11,469 bases of DNA from DASWHK01 sp036398215 (GTDB taxonomy: Bacteria; Acidobacteriota; UBA890): positions 1 through 11,469 of the forward strand of contig DASWHK010000221.1 in NCBI GenBank assembly GCA_036398215.1. Direction: 5' to 3'. The notes below the pieces were generated by a model. The model did not search any database. It saw nothing but the letters and a program-made list of their open reading frames with translations, and was not told the origin of the DNA. The position numbers and the translations under genes are program-made. Below are positions 7,306-11,469 of the stretch, in pieces (position 1 is the first letter of the stretch; the number at the start of each line of letters is the position of its first letter).

Positions 7306-7624
7306 GGCGCCTATGCTGTCACAGCCCCGCGCCACGGCGCGACCGAAAGCGCGCGCCAAGCGCGCGCCCCCCAACATGCGCGACCGGGAAGCGCGCGGCC
7401 TGTTGATATAGAACGACCGGAAGCGCCGGCCCGCTGCCGGGCTGTGACTTTGCAGTGCGAAGTACTTGACACAGCCAAATCCAGCCGACTACGATCGTCG
7501 ACAGGTGTTCTCCTCGGGGCGCCGGGGCGCTGGAATGTGCGAACCGCCCGGATTCCGCTCGAGTTCGCACAGCGCGCGGCGGCAACGGCGGTTGCAACGA
7601 CAACCGACAACCAGAAAGACACCA
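7306..7624. other. Divergent intergenic region with repeats and promoter
   Basis: This separates the minus-strand 6178-7305 operon from the plus-strand 7625-9328 operon. Three copies of CGACCG(R)AAGCGC occur at 7340-7352, 7381-7394 (one extra G) and 7414-7426. Nearby are GC-only runs (7349-7367) and a small GCCCG/CGGGC hairpin (7429-7442). The plus promoter is at 7466-7495. For the minus operon I find only an AT-rich patch (TGATATAGAA, 7402-7411) and no confident hexamer pair. Confidence 0.6.
7466..7495 (+). promoter_or_regulatory. Sigma70-type promoter for the 7625-9328 operon
   Basis: TTGACA (7466-7471), a perfect -35, and TACGAT (7490-7495), a good -10, are 18 bp apart. The predicted start is about 7502, giving a leader of about 120 nt before the ATG at 7625. 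TCGTCGAC-type dyad sequence lies just after the -10 (ACGATCGTCG, 7491-7500) and could be an operator. This is the clearest promoter in the window. Confidence 0.7.
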
Positions 7625-8206
7625 ATGCCCATCGAACCACTGCACTCCGAGGCGGAAAGCAACCTGCGGTTCATCCGCGAGAAGATGGCGCACGCCTCGC
7701 GCTTCACCGGCGTGCCCGGCTGGGGGGGCGTGATGATGGGGGTCGTGGCGATCGTCGCCGCGGTCCTCGCCGCCCGCCAGGCCGATCCTCGCGGCTGGAT
7801 GATCGTCTGGATGCTGGCGGCGCTGATCGCCGTGCTCATCGGCGGCTGGTCGATGGACCGCAAGGCCCGTGCCGCCGGAGCCCCCATGTTGTGGGGCAAG
7901 GGCCGCCGCTTTCTGCTCGGCCTGCTGCCGCCGCTCTTCGCCGGCGCCGTGTTGACCGGCGTGCTTTTCGCCGCCGGCAACTACCAGGCGATCCCGGGCG
8001 TCTGGCTGCTGCTGTACGGGGCCGCCGAGGTCACCGGCGGGGCCTACTCGATCCGCTTGATCCCGGTGATGGGCATCTGCTTCATGCTGCTGGGAGTCGC
8101 CGCCTTCTTCGTGCCGCTCGAATGGGGCAACTGGCTGCTGGCGCTGGGCTTCGGGGGCCTGCAAATCGGCTTCGGCATCGCCATCGGCCTCCGGCACGGG
8201 GGCTGA
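7625..8206 (+). CDS. Six-helix membrane protein of unknown function, paired with a wHTH regulator
   Basis: A 193-residue integral membrane protein with a short N-terminal amphipathic region (MPIEPLHSEAESNLRFIREK) and six predicted helices, about 31-50, 57-76, 97-118, 122-141, 144-163 and 169-189. Glycine-rich helix faces (GWGGVMMG and LGFGGLQIGFGIAIG) suggest tight packing. I recognise no enzyme or transporter signature. Proteins of this size and N-terminal pattern sit directly before small winged-helix regulators in Acidobacteriota as I recall; this is not checked. The frame is open to 7466, but that would place the start inside the promoter, so the ATG at 7625 is chosen; only a weak AGAAAG precedes it. 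The regulator gene follows after 29 bp. A sensor or signal-transmitting role with that regulator is inference. Confidence 0.8.
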   Translation: MPIEPLHSEAESNLRFIREKMAHASRFTGVPGWGGVMMGVVAIVAAVLAARQADPRGWMIVWMLAALIAVLIGGWSMDRKARAAGAPMLWGKGRRFLLGLLPPLFAGAVLTGVLFAAGNYQAIPGVWLLLYGAAEVTGGAYSIRLIPVMGICFMLLGVAAFFVPLEWGNWLLALGFGGLQIGFGIAIGLRHGG

Positions 8207-8220
8207 TCCGAAATGATGAC

Positions 8221-8228
8221 GGAGGTGA
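8221..8228 (+). promoter_or_regulatory. Strong ribosome binding site
   Basis: GGAGGTGA lies 7 nt before the ATG at 8236 and fixes the start of the winged-helix regulator. It is much stronger than the site of the first gene in the operon, so the regulator may be made in excess of the membrane protein. Confidence 0.8.
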
Positions 8229-8235
8229 GCAAACG

Positions 8236-8688
8236 ATGACGAATCGAGGAAGATCGAGCGACAAGGCGGCGGCGCGCGCGATCGCGCCGTCGAAGGCTGG
8301 CGGTGGCGGCAAGGCCCGCGCCCCCGACGCGGCGCCCGGCAATCCGGCGTCGCGCGACGTCTACCGCGTGTTCCGCGGCCAGACCGGCGGCCAGGGCAGC
8401 CCGGTGCCGCGGCTGATCCACCAGCGCACCCGGCTGGCGATCGTCAGCATGCTGGCGGTCAACGAGTCGCTGGCATTCAACGAGCTCAAGGAGCTGCTCG
8501 GCGCCACCGACGGCAACCTCAGCGTCCACGCCCGCAAGCTCGAAGATGGCGGTTACATCGACTGCAAGAAGTCGTTCGAGGGGCGCGTGCCGAAGACCGA
8601 GTATCGGATCACGGCCAAGGGGCAGCGCGCTCTCGAACGCTACCTCGACCACATGGAATCGCTCATCCAGGCCGTGCGCGAGGGTTGA
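8236..8688 (+). CDS. Winged-helix transcriptional regulator (HTH_34/MarR-like)
   Basis: A 150-residue protein. Residues 1-55 are basic, glycine/alanine-rich and probably disordered. Residues 57-138 form a winged helix of the PF13601 type: IHQRTRLAIVSMLAVNES is the first helix, LAFNELKELLGA the second, TDGNLSVHARKLEDGGYI the recognition helix, and the wing is KKSFEGRVPKTEYRITAKGQ. This family is dimeric and binds promoter DNA as a small MarR/ArsR-like repressor. No metal-binding cysteine pair is seen (a single C110). The long basic N-terminal tail is unusual for the family and could add non-specific DNA contacts. It lies between the membrane protein and the ankyrin gene and probably regulates its own operon from 7466-7500. 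Confidence 0.88.
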   Translation: MTNRGRSSDKAAARAIAPSKAGGGGKARAPDAAPGNPASRDVYRVFRGQTGGQGSPVPRLIHQRTRLAIVSMLAVNESLAFNELKELLGATDGNLSVHARKLEDGGYIDCKKSFEGRVPKTEYRITAKGQRALERYLDHMESLIQAVREG

Positions 8689-8692
8689 TCGC

Positions 8693-9328
8693 GTGTCCCG
8701 AGCGGCGGGAGGGGCAGGAACCACGATCAGCCGACGAACCACCCCGGCGCGCTCGCCGTCGGCGGTCGAGCGGCGGCTCCTGGATGCCGCGGCGGCGGGC
8801 GATTCGCCCACGGTGCGCGCTCTGCTCGAGTCCGGCATCGACGTCGACATCTCCGATGAGCGCGGCCGTACACCGCTGATGCGGGCGGCCTGCAACGGCC
8901 ACCTCGCCGCGATGCGCGTGCTGGTCGAGGCCGGCGCCGTGTTGAATCGTCGCAACCGCGACGGCTGGCCGGCGCTGATGGAGGCGCTGCACGCCGATCG
9001 GCCCGCCGCCGCCACCGCGCTCCTCGAATGGGGGGCCGATCCCGGCGGCGGCGACGACTCCGGCTACACGCCGCTCATGTTGGCGGCCGGCCGCGGCGAT
9101 CCTCGGACCGTTGCCAAGCTCCTGGAGCACGGCGCCGACCCGCGCGCCGAGCTGTTCCTCGGCTTCACCGCGCTCGACTACGCGATCGGCTACGGGCAGC
9201 GGGAGGTCGTCCGCCTGCTGCTGGCCGCCGCCCCCGACCTCAAGGCGCGCCGCAACGGCGCCCGCCGCGCCGTCCTGGCGCTCGCCGGCTACGACGGCGA
9301 CAGCGAGCTGCTGGGGCTGCTGCGGTAG
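8693..9328 (+). CDS. Ankyrin-repeat protein
   Basis: A 211-residue cytoplasmic protein with no signal peptide or membrane segment. After a basic N-terminal tail (1-25) it consists of ankyrin repeats: about 26-57, 58-90, 91-123, 124-157 and 158-186, and a degenerate cap to the end. Typical repeat cores are visible (GRTPLMRAACNGH; SGYTPLMLAAGRGD followed by a helix and LLEHGADP; GFTALDYAIGYGQREVVRLLL). Ankyrin arrays bind other proteins and are not enzymes. No ATG is available, so GTG 8693-8695 is chosen; it has GAGGG (8680-8684) eight nt upstream, inside the end of the preceding gene. Stop and start are 4 bp apart, which implies co-translation with the regulator. A role binding the regulator or the membrane protein's cytoplasmic part is inference. 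Confidence 0.85.
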   Translation: MSRAAGGAGTTISRRTTPARSPSAVERRLLDAAAAGDSPTVRALLESGIDVDISDERGRTPLMRAACNGHLAAMRVLVEAGAVLNRRNRDGWPALMEALHADRPAAATALLEWGADPGGGDDSGYTPLMLAAGRGDPRTVAKLLEHGADPRAELFLGFTALDYAIGYGQREVVRLLLAAAPDLKARRNGARRAVLALAGYDGDSELLGLLR

Positions 9329-9342
9329 CCGAGCAGCTCGGC
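9328..9342. terminator. Short hairpin between convergent genes
   Basis: GCCGAGC-A-GCTCGGC is a perfect palindrome starting at the last base of the ankyrin stop codon. The stem is GC-rich but short and has no T-tract, so it is at best a weak terminator between the convergent ankyrin and antitoxin genes. Confidence 0.3.
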
Positions 9343-9361
9343 GTGCGCGTATGGTTCGGCG

Positions 9362-9610
9362 TCACCGGCGCACGGGCAGCCGGTCGTATTCCTCTGGTTC
9401 TACATCCGGCACTTCGTCGAGTATCGCTCGAAGCTGCGCCCGGCTCCCCTTGGAAGCACGCTGCTGGAGGTAGTCGAGCGTCATCAACGACGACATCTTC
9501 TCTGCTACCGCAGAGTTGATGAGCTGGTTGATGGATATGCCTTCCTGCTTGGCGAGTTTCTTGAGATGTTTGTGAAGTGAGTTCGGCATGCGAAGGCTGA
9601 GCGTCGCCAT
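9362..9610 (-). CDS. HicB-family-like ribbon-helix-helix antitoxin
   Basis: An 82-residue protein. MATLSLRMPNSLHKHLKKLA followed by KQEGISINQLINSAVAEKMS is a ribbon-helix-helix fold: strand 2-7 for DNA contact, then two helices. The C-terminal part (about 46-82, ending PDVEPEEYDRLPVRR) would wrap the toxin. It matches the small antitoxins annotated as 'toxin-antitoxin system HicB family' that partner PIN toxins. It lies 2 bp after the toxin gene, so the order is toxin first, antitoxin second. Two ATGs are possible. The upstream one (9616) touches the ribosome site with no spacing, whereas 9610 lies six bases from GGAGG, so 9610 is the start. GC is clearly lower than in neighbours (30 of 60 bases in 9541-9600). 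Confidence 0.85.
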   Translation of the reverse strand: MATLSLRMPNSLHKHLKKLAKQEGISINQLINSAVAEKMSSLMTLDYLQQRASKGSRAQLRAILDEVPDVEPEEYDRLPVRR

Positions 9611-9612
9611 AG

Positions 9613-10032
9613 TCATCCTCCAATGCGCTCGAGCAGCTCGGCGGGGGGCAACACCTCGATCCCAAACTTCTCGGCGCCCACGAAATGCCTCACGTTGTGC
9701 GTAATGATTGCCCGACAACGCCCGGCGACGGCGGATTCCAAGACGAGTTCATCCAGCGGGTCCCTCAAATGCGGGCGCCATAAGAAAAAAATTTCGTGCA
9801 AATGAGCCAAGCTGCAAAGGGAGTTCAAGAGCGTGTCGAGCTTGGACCGTGTGAGGTTCGTGTGCCGTAAGTGCTTCACCAAGGTGGCCTCGTACTCCAA
9901 CACGAGTGGCGGCGACAAGCAGATCTCGACTTCGCCGGACTCCACAAGCTCAAAAACCGCAAATGAGGCGCCGCGCTTCGAGCGCATAGCCGCCACGACG
10001 ACGTTCGTATCAAGAACGACCCGCCACTTCAT
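9613..10032 (-). CDS. PIN-family toxin (COG1569-like ribonuclease)
   Basis: A 139-residue PIN-domain protein of the 'putative toxin component, PIN family' group. The acidic residues expected for a Mg-dependent ribonuclease are present: D8 in VVLDTNVVVAAM, E46 in LVLEYEATL, and D91/D94/E95 in LRDPLDELVLESAV. The last conserved block reads ITHNVRHF with H116 where many PIN proteins have D. The likely role is cleavage of RNA when freed from the antitoxin encoded just downstream. The start at 10032 (MKWRVVLDTN) fits the family; no Shine-Dalgarno precedes it, and the predicted transcript starts at about the ATG, so the mRNA is probably leaderless. An in-frame TTG at 10068 lies in the presumed -35 and is rejected. 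Base composition is AT-richer than the neighbours (26 of 60 G+C in 9781-9840), a sign of transfer. Confidence 0.87.
   Translation of the reverse strand: MKWRVVLDTNVVVAAMRSKRGASFAVFELVESGEVEICLSPPLVLEYEATLVKHLRHTNLTRSKLDTLLNSLCSLAHLHEIFFLWRPHLRDPLDELVLESAVAGRCRAIITHNVRHFVGAEKFGIEVLPPAELLERIGG
9617..9621 (-). promoter_or_regulatory. Ribosome binding site deciding the antitoxin start
   Basis: On the minus strand GGAGG lies inside the last codons of the toxin gene. It abuts the ATG at 9614-9616 (no spacing, unusable) and is 6 nt from the ATG at 9608-9610 (ideal), so translation starts at 9610 and is independent of toxin read-through. Confidence 0.75.
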
Positions 10033-10035
10033 TTC

Positions 10036-10068
10036 GGTATCGTATACAATACCAGTGTCGCGGCACAA
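10036..10068 (-). promoter_or_regulatory. Promoter-operator of the PIN toxin-antitoxin pair
   Basis: GGTATCGTATACAATACC (10036-10053) is an 18-bp palindrome with 8 of 9 base pairs. On the minus strand TATACG (10041-10046) inside it is a good -10, and TTGTGC (10063-10068) a weak -35 with a 16-nt spacer. Only 8 nt separate the -10 from the toxin ATG. Antitoxin bound to the palindrome would block the promoter directly. Confidence 0.55.
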
Positions 10069-10127
10069 GCCAGCAACTCAAAGTGGGGCGACACGTCCAT
10101 GTGCGGCTCGAAGATGAGGAACGAGCG

Positions 10128-10496
10128 TCAGGCCTCGGCGATGACCTTGCCGACCGCCTCGACGAAGCGCGCCCAACCCTGCGTCTGCGACGCCAGGTGC
10201 CGCTTGCCCGCCGCCGTCAGCCGGTAGTAACGGGCCCGCCGGTTGGCCTCGGACCGCCCCCAGCTCGATTGCACCCAGCCCTTTTTCTCCATGCGGTACA
10301 GCGCCGGGTACAGCGACCCCTCCTCCACGCGTAGCACGTCGTCGGTGGTCTCCTGGATCGCCAGCGCGATGGCGTAGCCGTGCATCGGCTCGTCGCCCAG
10401 CGTCGACAGCACCAGCATGTCGAGCGTGCCGCGCAGCACCGTCATCTGGTCGCCGGCGAGGTCCTGCTTGCGCTTCGGGGGCTTGCTCACGGCCAT
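10128..10496 (-). CDS. PadR-family transcriptional regulator, acidobacterial type
   Basis: A 122-residue PadR-family repressor. After a basic N-terminal tail (1-17) the winged-helix domain has the standard blocks: LRGTLDMLVLSTLGDEPMHG, YAIALAIQ, the VEEGSLYPALYRMEKKGWV recognition region (about 56-74), and a wing with ARYYRLTAAGKRHLASQT. The C-terminal helix (about 103-120) serves dimerisation. The pattern fits the acidobacterial PadR subfamily (TIGR03433 type), whose members typically sit beside ADOP-type permeases, as here. The usual order is regulator then permease; here the regulator lies downstream of the permease, 87 bp after its stop, so it may be co-transcribed or have its own promoter in that gap. 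The ATG at 10496 is preceded by AAAAGG. Ligand and targets are unknown. Confidence 0.9.
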   Translation of the reverse strand: MAVSKPPKRKQDLAGDQMTVLRGTLDMLVLSTLGDEPMHGYAIALAIQETTDDVLRVEEGSLYPALYRMEKKGWVQSSWGRSEANRRARYYRLTAAGKRHLASQTQGWARFVEAVGKVIAEA

Positions 10497-10583
10497 TGCC
10501 TTTTCATTTGCCTCGCCTCGGGCATGGCCGCTTCTTTCCCTGTGTCCCCGCTATCGGCGGCCGCTGGTCGTTGTCGCGCCGGC

Positions 10584-11469
10584 TCATTGTTCCCGCAGCG
10601 CGGTCAGCGGGTCGATGCGCGTGGCGCGTCGCGCCGGCACGTAGGAGGCGGCCAGACCGACCGCCGCGATGAGCGCGGTCAATGAAGCATAGGTCAGTGG
10701 ATCGGTGGGGCTGACGCCGTACAGGAATGATTCGAGCAGCCGCGAGACGGCGAAGCACCCGGCCAGTCCGAGGGCGATGCCGACGCCGACGATGAGCGAT
10801 CCCTGCCGCAGGACCATGCGCCGGATCACCGATGGGGAGGCGCCGAGCGCCACGCGCACGCCGAGCTCTCGGGTGCGCCGGCCGACCGAGAACGCCATGA
10901 GCCCGTAGAAGCCGATGACCGCCAGTAGGACGGCAATCGTGCCGAACACGCCCATCAGGGTCATGTAGAAGCGCGGCCCGTTGGCGGATTCGTACACCAC
11001 GTCGTCCATCGTGCGCAGGTGATCGATCGGCATGCTCGGGTCGATCTCGGCGACGATCTCGCGCGCCGGGCCGGCAAGGTCCTGCGGCCGGCCGCGCGCC
11101 TGCAGCAGGAAGGTCATGCGCGGGCTGCCGCCCGAGAGGAAGTCGATCCACACGGTCGGGCGCGGTCGTTTGGAGCCGGGCTGCCGGAGGGTATCGGCCG
11201 CGACGCCCACAACCACGTGGTGCTCGTCGACCCGCCGGTCGGCGACATACTCGCCCAGCGTTCCCTGCGGGAGCTGCGGGCTGACGCGCTTGCCGAGCGG
11301 ATCACCGTCCGGGAAGAGAGAGCGCGCGGCGGTCTCGCTGAGCACGATCTCGGGCGCCCCCTCCGCCGGCGAGCGCAGCGCGCGGCCGCGCAGCACCGCA
11401 ATGTCCATGACCGCGTGGTAGTTGGCCGAGGCGAATTCGAGCCACACGGTCGGCGGGTTCTCGTTGCCG
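10584..11469 (-). CDS. ADOP-like FtsX/MacB-type permease, C-terminal part
   Basis: The gene begins beyond the right edge; the frame is open to base 11469 and ends at TGA 10584-10586, giving about 294 residues. The first ~150 are an extracytoplasmic MacB periplasmic-core-like segment, including ANYHAVMDIAVLRGRAL and VLSETAARSLFPDGDPLGKRV. The FtsX domain follows, with helices at about MTLMGVFGTIAVLLAVIGFY, SLIVGVGIALGLAGCFAV and LTALIAAVGLAASYVPARRA. The signature GRRTRELGVRVALGAS and the end in PARRATRIDPLTALREQ are typical. In Acidobacteriota such proteins occur as 'duplicated orphan permeases' (ADOP), without their own ATPase, beside PadR regulators. The duplicated N-terminal half would be outside the window. 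The transported substrate is unknown. Confidence 0.88.
   Translation of the reverse strand, partial: GNENPPTVWLEFASANYHAVMDIAVLRGRALRSPAEGAPEIVLSETAARSLFPDGDPLGKRVSPQLPQGTLGEYVADRRVDEHHVVVGVAADTLRQPGSKRPRPTVWIDFLSGGSPRMTFLLQARGRPQDLAGPAREIVAEIDPSMPIDHLRTMDDVVYESANGPRFYMTLMGVFGTIAVLLAVIGFYGLMAFSVGRRTRELGVRVALGASPSVIRRMVLRQGSLIVGVGIALGLAGCFAVSRLLESFLYGVSPTDPLTYASLTALIAAVGLAASYVPARRATRIDPLTALREQ

Noticed and set aside
6163..8688. Long plus-strand frame continuous with the winged-helix gene
   Set aside because: Only the last 150 codons are the regulator, fixed by GGAGGTGA at 8221. The upstream part is antisense to the DUF3810-like gene and out of frame with the membrane protein.
8044..9015. Minus-strand open frame opposite the winged-helix and ankyrin genes
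   Set aside because: Shadow of the ankyrin and regulator codons; no ribosome site or domain.
10083..10334. Plus-strand small open frame opposite the PadR gene
   Set aside because: Antisense to a well-conserved regulator, without a ribosome site or family resemblance.

Overview
The window is a GC-rich bacterial chromosome segment, most likely from the phylum Acidobacteriota. The best pointer is the right end. It holds a PadR-type regulator of the acidobacterial kind beside an FtsX/MacB-like permease that resembles the 'acidobacterial duplicated orphan permease' (ADOP) proteins. The small membrane protein plus winged-helix pair at 7625-8688 is also of a type I associate with that phylum. The assignment rests on recognition of families, not on a search.

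Layout, left to right. (a) 1-240 is the 3' end of a class III aminotransferase (+). It is convergent with a small two-helix membrane protein (280-552, -). (b) 553-1769 has no gene I can support. It is full of repeats: a GGCGCGCC hairpin present twice, a 28-bp tandem duplication, an ECF-sigma-like promoter, a 57-bp imperfect palindrome, and two copies of a GACGTAC-N14-15-GTACGTC dyad. One dyad lies at the presumed promoter of the next gene pair. (c) 1770-2502 (+) is an antitoxin-like gene and a PIN-domain 'toxin' whose later catalytic acidic residues are replaced. (d) 2625-7305 (-) is a tight four-gene operon, read right to left: a DUF3810-like membrane protein with HEMSH, a lipoprotein-type YtcJ-like amidohydrolase, an aldo/keto reductase, and a membrane protein with HEAGH. 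Gaps are 2 bp, 33 bp and a 1-bp overlap. (e) 7306-7624 is a divergent promoter region with a clear TTGACA-18-TACGAT promoter for the + strand. (f) 7625-9328 (+) is a three-gene operon: a six-helix membrane protein, a winged-helix regulator and an ankyrin-repeat protein. (g) 9362-10032 (-) is a second PIN toxin/ribbon-helix-helix antitoxin pair. It has a conventional active site, visibly lower GC, and a palindromic promoter that probably gives a leaderless toxin mRNA. (h) 10128-11469 (-) is the PadR regulator lying downstream of the ADOP-like permease, which runs off the right edge.

The most interesting material is the contrast between a degenerate and an intact PIN toxin module about 7 kb apart, the duplicated dyad upstream of the degenerate one, and the two operons of little-known membrane genes: paired HExxH proteins with an exported hydrolase, and the membrane/wHTH/ankyrin trio. 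No CRISPR array, rRNA or tRNA gene, or complete insertion sequence was seen.
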